A stretch of 64,000 nucleotides of DNA from Pseudomonadota bacterium. GTDB taxonomy: Bacteria; Pseudomonadota; Gammaproteobacteria; Burkholderiales; Burkholderiaceae_C. The position numbers and the translations under genes are program-made. Shown here piece after piece: positions 17,451 through 28,569 of the stretch. Below the pieces are notes generated by a model. The model saw nothing but the letters and a program-made list of their open reading frames with translations, was not told where the DNA came from and did not search any database. The stretch spans positions 148,633-212,632 of the forward strand of contig JAIUOW010000007.1 of assembly GCA_020161775.1 (NCBI GenBank), given 5' to 3'. The stretch's first letter is position 1, and every line of letters begins with the position of its first letter.

Positions 17451-17504
17451 CTACCGTCTCCGCCCGTCGGGGGATAGCAGTAGTGCCAGCGAAATCGTGT
17501 TCAT
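17451..17504 (-). CDS. leu operon leader peptide
   Basis: A 17-codon reading frame, MNTISLALLLSPDGRRR, between pssA and the leuA genes. Four of its residues 6-10 are leucine (codons CTG, GCA, CTA, CTG, CTA). CTA is rare in this GC-rich genome, as expected for a leader that senses charged leucine tRNA. The stop (17451-17453) is 19 nt before the terminator hairpin. Its ribosome site is weak. When leucyl-tRNA is scarce, ribosomes would stall at the Leu codons and favour read-through into leuA. Function is inferred from layout. Confidence 0.8.
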   Translation of the reverse strand: MNTISLALLLSPDGRRR

Positions 17505-17527
17505 GCCAATGACTTTAGCACAGTTCT

Positions 17528-18337
17528 TTATTTGTGGAGGCCGCGTTCTTCGGGCTCGTCGGTGGACGTGCTGATCACGCTGGTCTGCTGGCCCTTGAAG
17601 CGGCGCCAGCCATACAGCGCATAGCCGCTCAGGCCATACAACACGAACAGGCCAAACAACACAGTGGGCGGATGGATGTTGATGACGGCAATGCCCAAGG
17701 CAATCAGCACGATTGCAGCAAAGGGCACGCTCTTTTTCATCTGGATGTCCTTGAAGCTGTAGAACGGCACGTTGGTCACCATCGTGAGGCCCGCGTACAG
17801 CGCAAAGGCAAACATGACCCATGCCACGTCATAGCCCTTGACGCCTGTTTCGGTCATGAGCCAGATGAACCCCGCCACCAGGGCCGCCGCCGCAGGTGAT
17901 GGCAAACCCTGGAAATAGCGCTTGTCCACCACCCCGGTGTTCACGTTAAAACGCGCCAGGCGCAATGCCGCGCATGCGCAATACACAAACGCGGCGATCC
18001 AGCCCCAGCGGCCCAGACCCTTGAGTGACCATTCATACGCAATCAGCGCCGGCGCCGCGCCGAAAGACACCATGTCAGCGAGCGAATCCATCTGCTCGCC
18101 AAACGCACTTTGCGTGTTGGTCATTCGGGCCACGCGGCCGTCCAGGCTGTCCAGCACCATGGCGCAGAAAATACCGGCTGCCGCCATGTCAAAGCGGCCG
18201 TTCATGGCCATGACGACAGCATAAAAGCCACCGAACAGCCCCCCGAGCGTGAAGAGGTTGGGCAGGATGTAGATGCCCTTGCGGCGCTTGCGCACCACAA
18301 CGCCTTCGGCTGCCGGATGCTGGGGTTCGTGATTCAT
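17528..18337 (-). CDS. pssA: CDP-diacylglycerol-serine O-phosphatidyltransferase
   Basis: A 269-residue integral membrane enzyme making phosphatidylserine, the precursor of phosphatidylethanolamine. The CDP-alcohol phosphotransferase motif is complete: DSLDGRVARMTNTQSAFGEQMDSLAD (Asp-Gly-x2-Ala-Arg-x8-Gly-x3-Asp-x3-Asp), near residue 63. Several membrane spans follow. It lies between the ilv genes and the leu genes on the same strand, separated from ilvC by a terminator. The leader peptide of the leu operon starts 23 bp after its stop, so the leu promoter probably lies within its 3' end. Confidence 0.93.
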   Translation of the reverse strand: MNHEPQHPAAEGVVVRKRRKGIYILPNLFTLGGLFGGFYAVVMAMNGRFDMAAAGIFCAMVLDSLDGRVARMTNTQSAFGEQMDSLADMVSFGAAPALIAYEWSLKGLGRWGWIAAFVYCACAALRLARFNVNTGVVDKRYFQGLPSPAAAALVAGFIWLMTETGVKGYDVAWVMFAFALYAGLTMVTNVPFYSFKDIQMKKSVPFAAIVLIALGIAVINIHPPTVLFGLFVLYGLSGYALYGWRRFKGQQTSVISTSTDEPEERGLHK

Positions 18338-18371
18338 GGTTTGAGTTTAAGTCAGTGCCGCCCAAAAATGT

Positions 18372-18395
18372 AAAAAGGCCACCAGGGTGGCCTTT
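18372..18395 (-). terminator. Terminator after ilvC
   Basis: AAAGGCCACC (18374-18383) and GGTGGCCTTT (18386-18395) form a perfect stem with a very short loop. On the minus strand the stem is followed by TTTTTACATTTTT, ending the ilvI-ilvH-ilvC transcript 22 bp after the ilvC stop. Confidence 0.88.
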
Positions 18396-18416
18396 GCTTT
18401 GAGGAAAACCGCCGCT

Positions 18417-19963
<1,547 letters not shown>

Positions 19964-20049
19964 GTGTCTGCGGCCTGGCATTTCGCTGCCCTCCCCCACC
20001 GCCGGTAAGCGATGGGCTCGGCACGCGATAGCTTCGCCGTCCTTACGAG

Positions 20050-21825
20050 TTAGAGGTCTTCGCTGCCCAGCAGCATTTCGGTAATGCCCTTGCCGGCCTG
20101 CACCATCGGGAACACGTTCTCGGTGGGGTCGGTACGGAAGTCCATGAACACCGTGCGGTCCTTGAGCTTGCGCGCCTCGCGCAGCGCCGGCTCGACGTCC
20201 TGCGGGCGTTCGATCAGCATGCCCACATGGCCATAGGCCTCGGCCAGCTTGACGAAATTGGGCAACGCATCCATGTAGCTGTGGCTGTAGCGGCCTTCGT
20301 AGTCCAGCTCCTGCCACTGGCGCACCATGCCGAGGTACCGGTTGTTCAGGGACACGATCTTGATCGGCGTGTTGTACTGCAGGCAGGTGGACAGTTCCTG
20401 GATGCACATCTGGACCGAGCCCTCGCCGGTGATGCAGAACACCTCGCTGTCGGGCCTGGCCAGCTTGATGCCCATGGCGTAGGGAATGCCCACGCCCATG
20501 GTGCCCAGGCCGCCGGAATTGATCCAGCGCCGCGGCTCGTCAAAGCGGTAGTACTGCGCGGCCCACATCTGGTGCTGGCCGACATCGGAGGTGATGTAGG
20601 TGTCAGCGTCCTTGGTCATGTTCCACAGGGTCTCGACCACGTACTGCGGCTTGATCACCTCGGTGTTCTTGCGGTCGTACTTGAGGCAGTCGCGCTTGCG
20701 CCAGCCTTCGATCGCGTCCCACCAGGAACCCAGGGCGCTGGCATCGGGCTTGAGGCCCGACTCACGCACCATGGCGATGAGTTCGGTGAGCACGTCCTTG
20801 ACGTCACCCACGATGGGGATATCGACCTTGACCCGTTTGGAAATGCTGGACGGGTCGATGTCGATGTGGATGATCTTGCGTTCGTTCTGGGCGAAATGCT
20901 TGGGGTTGCCGATCACGCGGTCGTCAAAGCGAGCCCCCACGGCCAGCAGAACGTCGCAGTTCTGCATGGCATTGTTGGCTTCAATCGTGCCATGCATGCC
21001 CAGCATGCCCAGGAATTTACGATCGCTGGCCGGATAGGCACCCAGGCCCATCAGCGTGTTGGTGCAGGGGTATCCCAGCATGTCCACCAGGGTGCGCAAC
21101 TCCTGCGTGGCATTGCCCAGCAGCACGCCACCGCCGGTGTAGATGTAGGGGCGCTTGGCCGCCAGCAGCAGTTGCAGCGCCTTGCGGATCTGTCCGCCAT
21201 GGCCCTTGCGCACCGGGTTGTAGGAACGCATCTCGACACTGTCGGGATAGCCCATGTACGCCGTCTTGTTGAACGACACGTCCTTGGGGATGTCCACCAC
21301 CACCGGACCAGGCCGGCCACTGCGTGCGATGTGGAAGGCCTTTTTCATGGTGGCGGCCATGTCGCGCACGTCCTTGACCAGGAAGTTGTGCTTGACGATG
21401 GGCCGGGTGATGCCGACCGTGTCGCATTCCTGGAAGGCGTCCAGCCCGATGGCATGGGTGGGCACCTGGCCGGTGATGATCACCATGGGGATGCTGTCCA
21501 TGTAGGCCGTGGCAATGCCGGTCACGGCATTGGTAACGCCAGGCCCCGAGGTCACCAGCGCCACGCCCACGTCTCCCGTGGCGCGCGCGTAGCCGTCAGC
21601 CGCATGCACTGCGGCCTGCTCGTGGCGCACCAGGATGTGCTGGATGGTGTCCTGCTTGTAAAAAGCGTCGTAGATGTGCAGAACCGCGCCGCCGGGGTAG
21701 CCCCAGACGTATTTGACGCCCTCGGCCTGAAGGGTCTTGACGAGGATTTCTGAACCGCGCAGCTCCTGCGAGCCGGATGCGGCGGATGCCGCTGCTGCCG
21801 AGATTTCGGCTTTTGAGATTTCCAT
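20050..21825 (-). CDS. ilvI: Acetolactate synthase large (catalytic) subunit
   Basis: A 591-residue ThDP- and FAD-dependent enzyme, the committed step of branched-chain amino acid synthesis. The N-terminal PYR domain has GYPGGAVLHIYD and the catalytic-loop region VRHEQAAVHAADGYAR (Glu activates ThDP); the C-terminal PP domain has the ThDP motif beginning ITGEGSVQMCIQEL and ending in NN. The ATG at 21823-21825 has AAGG upstream. The same frame continues upstream to an ATG at 21918 (MVWVLSPGPAP...), which would add 31 residues unlike the family; I treat that stretch as leader. Confidence 0.95.
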   Translation of the reverse strand: MEISKAEISAAAASAASGSQELRGSEILVKTLQAEGVKYVWGYPGGAVLHIYDAFYKQDTIQHILVRHEQAAVHAADGYARATGDVGVALVTSGPGVTNAVTGIATAYMDSIPMVIITGQVPTHAIGLDAFQECDTVGITRPIVKHNFLVKDVRDMAATMKKAFHIARSGRPGPVVVDIPKDVSFNKTAYMGYPDSVEMRSYNPVRKGHGGQIRKALQLLLAAKRPYIYTGGGVLLGNATQELRTLVDMLGYPCTNTLMGLGAYPASDRKFLGMLGMHGTIEANNAMQNCDVLLAVGARFDDRVIGNPKHFAQNERKIIHIDIDPSSISKRVKVDIPIVGDVKDVLTELIAMVRESGLKPDASALGSWWDAIEGWRKRDCLKYDRKNTEVIKPQYVVETLWNMTKDADTYITSDVGQHQMWAAQYYRFDEPRRWINSGGLGTMGVGIPYAMGIKLARPDSEVFCITGEGSVQMCIQELSTCLQYNTPIKIVSLNNRYLGMVRQWQELDYEGRYSHSYMDALPNFVKLAEAYGHVGMLIERPQDVEPALREARKLKDRTVFMDFRTDPTENVFPMVQAGKGITEMLLGSEDL

Positions 21826-22117
21826 GTTCAACCTTTGTGAATTTCTCTGACGAAAAACCTTGGGTGCCCCTTCAACGGTCTCTTGTGGAGCCGGACCGGG
21901 ACTTAGAACCCAAACCATGGGCGGGCTGCTTGCACCGCCGGATCAGGGTTCGTTTGCCTTTTGACTTGCAGCGCAGATTATCGCATTGCAGCAACACCTT
22001 GGCGACTGGCGGGGCGGGCCGGTGCCATAATTTCCCGCTTCAAATGGCCGCTTTCCTGCGAAAACCGCCTCCAAAAAGAGACATTCCCCTTTTGCGCCCC
22101 GTCGTGGCACCCCTCCT
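21826..22117. promoter_or_regulatory. Divergent control region between ilvI and the sigma factor gene
   Basis: A 292-bp gap. On the minus strand a GATAAT (21982-21977) could be the -10 box of the ilv operon, giving a leader of about 145 nt. This leader holds the in-frame extension of ilvI noted in that entry. I see no clear terminator hairpin or branched-chain-codon-rich leader peptide like the one before leuA. No promoter with a good -35 is visible toward the sigma factor gene. Confidence 0.35.
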
Positions 22118-22684
22118 TTGGCTACAGAACAAGAACTTTCGGATCTCCTGAAGGGCGTTGAGAAGCGGGCTTTCAAGCGCGCGCTGTACCACGTTCGCGA
22201 CGAGGAGGCGGCGCTGGACATCGTCCAGGACAGCATGATGAAGCTGTCGGAACACTACGGCGACAAGCCCGTCGCCGAGCTGCCCATGCTGTTCCAGCGC
22301 ATCCTGTCCAACTGCATGCTGGACTGGTTCCGCAGGCAAAAGTCGCGCAACGCCCTGTTCTCCAACATGGGCGACTTCGAATCGGCGTCGGAAGAAGGCG
22401 ATTTCGATCTTCTGGAAACTTATCAGGCACAGGATGGCTCTCAAGGCACAGAAAGTACCGAGGACTCCACCAGTCGGGCCCAGATATTGCGTGAGATTGA
22501 AGACTCGGTCAGCCAGTTGCCGGCGCGTCAACGTGAAGCCTTCCTGATGCGTTACTGGGAAGACATGGACGTGGCCGAAACGGCTGCGGCCATGGGCTGT
22601 TCCGAAGGCAGTGTCAAAACGCACTGTTCCCGGGCAGTCCAGGCCCTCAGCAAAGCACTGAAGGCAAAGGGAATCCAGCCATGA
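22118..22684 (+). CDS. RNA polymerase sigma factor, ECF type
   Basis: A 188-residue sigma-70 family factor with region 2 (AFKRALYHVRDEEAALDIVQDSMMKL, LDWFRRQKSRN) and region 4 (LPARQREAFLMRYWEDMDVAETAAAMGCSEGSVKTHCSRAVQAL). A Ser/Glu-rich linker separates them. No region 1 or 3 is present. The start is a TTG (22118), supported by the family-like N-terminus; the ribosome site is poor. The stop overlaps the next gene by 4 bp. That neighbour (DUF3619) has a membrane segment and may be its anti-sigma factor. Confidence 0.9.
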   Translation: MATEQELSDLLKGVEKRAFKRALYHVRDEEAALDIVQDSMMKLSEHYGDKPVAELPMLFQRILSNCMLDWFRRQKSRNALFSNMGDFESASEEGDFDLLETYQAQDGSQGTESTEDSTSRAQILREIEDSVSQLPARQREAFLMRYWEDMDVAETAAAMGCSEGSVKTHCSRAVQALSKALKAKGIQP

Positions 22685-23106
22685 ACACCAAAGACCAACA
22701 ACAAAACCAGCTCCTGCAGGACCGATTGGGCCGGCAGATAGCCGCCCGCCTGTCGGCCGATTCCGGCCTGTCCCATGAAGTTTCCGAGCGCCTGCGGGCG
22801 GCACGGGTGCGCGCCCTGGCCCGGCGCAAGGTCGTTTCCACGCCCGTACTGGGTGTGACCGGCGGAGTTGCAACCCTGGGCTTTGACGCAGGGCAGCCCG
22901 GGTTTTGGGGCCGCCTGGCCTCGGCCCTGCCGCTGGTGGCGCTGGCCGCCGGCCTGGTTGCCATCAACGTGATCCAGAACGAGAACCGGGCGGAGGAAGT
23001 CGCAGAGGTCGACGCAGCACTGCTCACCGACGACCTGCCGCCAGCGGCCTACGCCGATCCGGGCTTCATGCAGTTCCTCAACAGCGCTGGCGACCGCGCG
23101 CCCTGA
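22681..23106 (+). CDS. DUF3619 family membrane protein, candidate anti-sigma factor
   Basis: A 141-residue protein with a helical N-terminal cytoplasmic part, one membrane segment near residues 82-99 (ASALPLVALAAGLVAINVIQ), and an acidic C-terminal tail. It matches the DUF3619 family, which in Burkholderiales follows a sigma factor gene. The overlap with that gene (ATGA) and the topology suggest an anti-sigma factor, but no zinc-binding HxxxCxxC motif of classical ZAS anti-sigma factors is present. This role is inference. Confidence 0.75.
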   Translation: MNTKDQQQNQLLQDRLGRQIAARLSADSGLSHEVSERLRAARVRALARRKVVSTPVLGVTGGVATLGFDAGQPGFWGRLASALPLVALAAGLVAINVIQNENRAEEVAEVDAALLTDDLPPAAYADPGFMQFLNSAGDRAP

Positions 23107-23109
23107 CCC

Positions 23110-23766
23110 ATGCGCACCCCCTGCCTGGTCGTTGCTGCATGGGTGCTTGGCACGGCGTTGGCCGGCGCGGCTGTGGCGCAACAGGCCGCCCCGGCCAAAG
23201 CCGCACCAGCTGCCAGCCCGGCAGTCAAGGCCGCCAAGGCCGCGGGCGGGCCCGCCTGGGCCGAACTTTCGCCGGCGCAACAGCAGTCGCTGGCGCCCCT
23301 GGCGGCGCAATGGGGCACCATCAGCGAAGCCCAGAAGCGCAAATGGATCGCGCTGTCGCAAAACTACCCCAAGCTGTCCGCTGGCGAACAGGCCAAGCTG
23401 CACAGCCGCATGACCGAATGGGTTGCGCTGAGCCCCCAGCAGCGCACCCAGGCCCGGCTGAATTTCGCCGACACGCGCAAGATCCCGCCCGACGACAAGA
23501 AAGCCAAGTGGGAGGCCTACCAGTCGCTCACGCCCGAAGAAAAGGCGAGGCTGGCCGCCAAGGCCAAGCCCAAGGCCGCAGGCGCCGCCACCGCCGTCAA
23601 GCCCGTGCCACCGCAAAAGCTCGCCAAGGTGCCACCAAAGACCACCCCCGACCAGAAGGAACGCACGCGCATTGCCGCGCCGCCCCACCAGGTGGATCAC
23701 AATACGCTCCTGCCGCAAAAGCGGGTCGCGGCCACGCCAGCGCCCGCTTCCCCGCCGTCCAACTGA
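23110..23766 (+). CDS. Exported DUF3106 domain protein
   Basis: A 218-residue secreted protein. Residues 1-24 are a signal peptide ending AVAQQ; an Ala/Lys/Pro-rich linker follows. The core (about residues 48-145) has repeating short helices with the pattern WxxLSPxQQxxLxPLxxxW: AWAELSPAQQQSLAPLAAQW, KWIALSQNYPKLSAGEQAKL, EWVALSPQQRTQARLNF, WEAYQSLTPEEKARL. This is the DUF3106 pattern. The C-terminal part is Pro/Lys-rich and probably disordered. It lies 3 bp after the DUF3619 gene, so it may be part of an envelope response run by the sigma factor. Confidence 0.82.
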   Translation: MRTPCLVVAAWVLGTALAGAAVAQQAAPAKAAPAASPAVKAAKAAGGPAWAELSPAQQQSLAPLAAQWGTISEAQKRKWIALSQNYPKLSAGEQAKLHSRMTEWVALSPQQRTQARLNFADTRKIPPDDKKAKWEAYQSLTPEEKARLAAKAKPKAAGAATAVKPVPPQKLAKVPPKTTPDQKERTRIAAPPHQVDHNTLLPQKRVAATPAPASPPSN

Positions 23767-23782
23767 GCTTTCCTGACCGCTG

Positions 23783-24334
23783 ATGACTGTTTCAACCGAG
23801 GCGCGGCCCGATGCGCCAGGGCCCGCCGCGCCCGCTGCGCCATCCCTGTCCACCACGCCCGGCCTGCGCCGCCGCATGGCCTGCTGGCTGTACGAGGGCA
23901 TGCTGTTGTTTGCCGTGGTGTTCGTCGCCGGCTGGCTGTTCAGCACGCTCGGCCAGATGCGCAACGCCATGGACGACCGCCGCCACCTGCTGCAGGCGTT
24001 CCTGTTCGTGGTGTTCGGCATCTATTTTTCGTGGTTCTGGGCGCGCGGCCAAACCCTGGCCATGAAGACCTGGAACATCCGGGTGGTGGACGTCATGGGG
24101 CGTCCGTTGACCCAACTGCGCGCCCTGGGGCGCTACGTGCTGAGCTGGCTGTGGTTCCTGCCGCCGCTGGCGGCCATCGCCCCGTTCAGGCTGTCCGGCG
24201 GCGAGTCAGCCGTGCTGGTGCTGGGCTGGGTCGTGGTCTGGGCTCTGCTCAGCCGGTTTCACCCGCAGCGACAGTTCTGGCATGACGCTCTGGCCGGCAC
24301 GCGTCTGATCACGTCCGCGCCCCTGTCGCGCTAG
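23783..24334 (+). CDS. RDD family membrane protein
   Basis: A 183-residue inner-membrane protein with an Ala/Pro-rich cytoplasmic N-terminus and four predicted membrane spans. The RDD family features are LRRRMACWLYEG at the first span, then TLAMKTWNIRVVDVMGRPLTQLRALGRYVLSWLWFLP, and the C-terminal FWHDALAGTRLI. The exact function of the family is unknown; some members help in ion transport or stress resistance. It is the last gene of the sigma factor cluster, 16 bp after the DUF3106 gene and 7 bp before dgkA. Confidence 0.85.
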   Translation: MTVSTEARPDAPGPAAPAAPSLSTTPGLRRRMACWLYEGMLLFAVVFVAGWLFSTLGQMRNAMDDRRHLLQAFLFVVFGIYFSWFWARGQTLAMKTWNIRVVDVMGRPLTQLRALGRYVLSWLWFLPPLAAIAPFRLSGGESAVLVLGWVVVWALLSRFHPQRQFWHDALAGTRLITSAPLSR

Positions 24335-24341
24335 CACCGTC

Positions 24342-24745
24342 ATGTTGCGCGGCGACAATCCGGCCATGGGCCAAGTCAACCTCCAGAAAACCCGCACCGG
24401 GCTCAACCGCGTCTGGCATGCGCTGGGCTACTCCCTTGAAGGCCTGCGCGCCGGCTGGGGCGAAACCGCCTTCCGCCAGGAGGCCATCGCCGCCGTGGTG
24501 TTGCTGCCGCTGTCGTTCTGGCTGGGCCGCAGCTGGGTAGAGACCGCGCTGCTTGCCGGCTCGGTGCTGATCCTCATGATCGTAGAGCTGCTGAACACCG
24601 GCATCGAAACCGCCATCGACCGCATCGGCCCCGAATGGCATGACCTGTCCAAGCGCGCCAAGGACATGGGCAGCGCCGCCGTGCTGCTTAGCCTGGTGCT
24701 GTGCGCCGGCATCTGGACGGCGGCCCTGTGGCAAAGGTTTGTCGC

Positions 24746-24749
<4 letters not shown>
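24342..24749 (+). CDS. dgkA: Diacylglycerol kinase
   Basis: A 135-residue small membrane kinase that phosphorylates diacylglycerol to phosphatidic acid for lipid recycling. The family core is clear: RTGLNRVWHALGYSLEGLRAGWGETAFRQE, then three membrane spans, with the catalytic segment IVELLNTGIETAIDRIG and HDLSKRAKDMGSAAVLLSL. Met9 (ATG 24366, MGQVNLQKTRTG) is as likely a start as 24342. Its stop overlaps the next gene by 4 bp. Confidence 0.94.
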
Positions 24750-25680
<931 letters not shown>

Positions 25681-27342
25681 CTAAAGAAATTTGCTGGTAA
25701 TAGGATAGCGCCAATCCTTGCCGAAGCTGCGGTGGCTGACCCTAATCCCCACCGGCGCCTGGCGGCGCTTGTATTCGTTGATCTTCACCAGGCGCGTCAC
25801 GCGCTCGACGTCGGCACGGTCAAAACCGGCGGCCACGATCTCGTCGGCCGATTGGTCGTTTTCCATGTAGCGCTCCAGGATCGCGTCCAGCACCTCGTAC
25901 GGCGGCAGGCTGTCCTGGTCTTTCTGGTCGGGGCGCAACTCGGCGCTGGGCGGGCGGGTGATGATGCGCTCTGGAATGGGGTTGGCGCCGGTGCCATAGG
26001 GGTCGTTGGCATTGCGCCAGCGCGCCAGGCGGAACACGGCTGTCTTGAACACATCCTTGATCACCGCAAAGCCGCCAGCCATGTCGCCATACAGCGTGCA
26101 ATAGCCCGTGGCCATCTCGCTCTTGTTGCCCGTGGTCAGCACGATGCTGCCGAACTTGTTGGACAGCGCCATCAACATCACGCCACGGATGCGGGCCTGG
26201 ATGTTTTCCTCCGTCGTGTCCTCGGGGCGGCCCGCGAATTCACGGGCCAGCGAAGCCTTGAACGCCTCGAACTCGGGCACGATGGAAATCTCGTCATAGC
26301 GCACACCCAGGCGCGCTGCCATGTCGCGCGCATCGATCCAGCTGATGTCGGCCGTGTACGGCGAAGGCATCATCACCGCGCGCACCTTGTCCGCGCCCAG
26401 CGCGTCCACCGCCACCGCCAGCACCAGCGCGGAATCAATGCCCCCCGACAGGCCCAGGAGCACGCCGGGAAAGCCGTTCTTGCCGATGTAGTCGCGCACG
26501 CCCAGCACCAGCGCGTCCCACAGGTCGGCCTCGGGACTGCGTCCGGGCGCCAGCGCGGCGCGCAGCACGGGCCCGCCCGTGCCCTCCTCGACCTGCACCA
26601 TGAACAGGTCCGTGACAAAGCTGGGGGCACGCCCCGCGATGGCGCCATCGGCATTGACGGCAAACGAATGCCCCTCAAAAACCACCTCGTCCTGCCCGCC
26701 CACCAGATGGGCGTACACCAGCGGCAGGCCGCAATCGGCCACGCGCTCGCGCATCATCTGCTCGCGCTCGCCGCCCTTGCCCACATGAAAGGGCGACGCA
26801 TTGATGACCGCGAGCAACTGCGCACCGGCGTCACGCGCCAGCCGGGCAGGCTCTTCAAACCAGGCGTCCTCGCAGATCAGCAGGCCCACCTTCACGCCGC
26901 CGGCATCAAACACGCAGGTGCCCTGCCCCGGCGTGAAGTAGCGGCGCTCGTCAAAGACCTGGTAGTTGGGCAGCTCGCGCTTGGCATAGGTGGCGATCAC
27001 CTCGCCAGCGCGCAGCACGCTGGCCGCGTTGTGGCGCTGCTGCACGGCCACGCTGCGCGTGCGCCGGTCGCCCCCTCTCGGATGGCCCACCACCACCGTC
27101 ATGTCCTTTAACCCGGCCAGTTCGCGGGCCACCGTTTTCACGGCATCATCACAGGCGGCGATGAAGGCCGGGCGCAGGAACAGGTCCTCGGCCGCATAGC
27201 CGCAGATGGACAGCTCGGGGGTCAGGAGCAGCCGGGCGCCGTCTGCATGGGCCGCGCGGGCGGCATCCACGATTTTTTTGGCGTTGCCCGGCATGTCGCC
27301 CACGACGAAATTGAGTTGGGCGACACAGAGTTTGAGAGTCAT
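25681..27342 (-). CDS. nadE: Glutamine-dependent NAD+ synthetase
   Basis: A 553-residue two-domain enzyme, last step of NAD synthesis. The N-terminal nitrilase-like glutaminase has the catalytic triad segments LTPELSICGYAAEDL (Glu), AKRELPNY (Lys) and LICEDAWFEEPA (Cys). The C-terminal synthetase has the PP-loop GLSGGIDSALVLAVAVDALG and TTGNKSEMATGYCTLYGD. Start ATG at 27340-27342. It sits in front of a PII gene, an arrangement that links nitrogen status to NAD supply. The start is only 7 bp from the divergent GNAT-like gene. Confidence 0.96.
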   Translation of the reverse strand: MTLKLCVAQLNFVVGDMPGNAKKIVDAARAAHADGARLLLTPELSICGYAAEDLFLRPAFIAACDDAVKTVARELAGLKDMTVVVGHPRGGDRRTRSVAVQQRHNAASVLRAGEVIATYAKRELPNYQVFDERRYFTPGQGTCVFDAGGVKVGLLICEDAWFEEPARLARDAGAQLLAVINASPFHVGKGGEREQMMRERVADCGLPLVYAHLVGGQDEVVFEGHSFAVNADGAIAGRAPSFVTDLFMVQVEEGTGGPVLRAALAPGRSPEADLWDALVLGVRDYIGKNGFPGVLLGLSGGIDSALVLAVAVDALGADKVRAVMMPSPYTADISWIDARDMAARLGVRYDEISIVPEFEAFKASLAREFAGRPEDTTEENIQARIRGVMLMALSNKFGSIVLTTGNKSEMATGYCTLYGDMAGGFAVIKDVFKTAVFRLARWRNANDPYGTGANPIPERIITRPPSAELRPDQKDQDSLPPYEVLDAILERYMENDQSADEIVAAGFDRADVERVTRLVKINEYKRRQAPVGIRVSHRSFGKDWRYPITSKFL

Positions 27343-27349
27343 ACCAGCA

Positions 27350-28519
27350 GTGCAAATCAGTTCAAACGATTATGTCATCCGGGTGCTGGCCTCACCGCTT
27401 GAGGTGACCGCGACCGACTGGAACGCCCTGCTGGCGCTGCAGCCCCACGCGGGGCCGTTCATGCGCCACGAGTACCTGGCCGCGCTGCACGAAAGCGGCA
27501 GCGCCACGCCGGCCACGGGCTGGACCCCGCGTTTCATGACGCTGTGGCGCGGCAATGAATTGCATGCCGCCTGTCCGCTGTACCTCAAGGACCACTCCTA
27601 CGGCGAGTATGTGTTTGACTGGGCCTGGGCCAACGCCTACGAACAGCATGGCCTGGCCTACTACCCCAAGGCGCTGGTGGCCGTGCCGTTCACCCCGGTG
27701 CCCGGCGCGCGGCTGCTGGCGCGCGACGCGCAGGCGCGCCAGGCGCTGGTGCGGGCGCTGGTTGCCTACTGCGGCACGGAGAGCCTGTCGTCATTGCACC
27801 TGCTCTTTGCAGCAGAAGAAGACATTGCAGCTTGTGATGCTGAAAACCTGATGCAGCGGCACACCGTGCAGTTCCACTGGAAAAATGCAGGCTATGCCGA
27901 TTTCGACGCCTTCCTGGCCAGCCTGAGCTAGGACAAGCGCAAGAAAATCCGCCAGGAGCGGCGCAAGGTGGCCGAGGCCGGCGTGACCTTCCGCCACGCG
28001 CTGGGCACGGCCATTACGGCGCAGGACTGGGATTTTTTCTACCGCTGCTACGAGCGCACCTACCTGGAGCACGGCAACGCGCCTTACCTCACGCGCGATT
28101 TCTTTGACCGCATGGCAGCCCACATGCCGCAGCACTGGCTGATGTTCATCGCCGTGCGCGATGGCCAGCCGATCGCCGCCAGCCTGATCGCGCTGGACGG
28201 CAGCGACACAGCCGGTACGGCGTATGGCCGCTACTGGGGCGCGCTGCAGCGCGTGGACTGCCTGCACTTCGAGGCCTGCTACTACCAGCCGCTGCAATGG
28301 TGCATGGACAACGGGTACGCCTGCTTTGAAGGCGGGGCCCAGGGCGAGCACAAGATGGCCCGCGCACTGATGCCGGTGCGCACCACCAGTGCGCACTGGC
28401 TGGCCCACCCCGCTTTTGCCGACGCGGTGCAGCGCTTTCTGGAACGCGAAGGCCAGGGCATTGACAGCTACGTGGACCACCTGGCGCAACGCAGCCCCTT
28501 CAGGGCAGACAAACCCTAG
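27350..28519 (+). pseudogene. GNAT-superfamily (DUF482-like) gene interrupted by an amber codon
   Basis: Two open stretches in the same frame, 27350-27931 and 27932-28519, are parted only by TAG at 27929-27931. Together they form a 388-residue protein of the peptidogalycan biosynthesis/DUF482 GNAT-like family: the first part has GPFMRHEYLAALHESGSATP and ACPLYLKDHSYGEYVFDWAWANAY, the second FYRCYERTYLEHGNAPYLTRDFF and FEGGAQGEHKMARALMP. The codon context is LASLS-TAG-DKRKKIRQERRKV, so TAG probably replaced CAG (Gln) or another single-step codon. Start is GTG 27350. A recent mutation or sequencing error is likely, since the reading frame is otherwise intact. Confidence 0.85.
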
Positions 28520-28569
28520 TTCGCGGCCCGCATGAGGTCGGGTAACGTGGTTCCAGAACCGGAGACACC

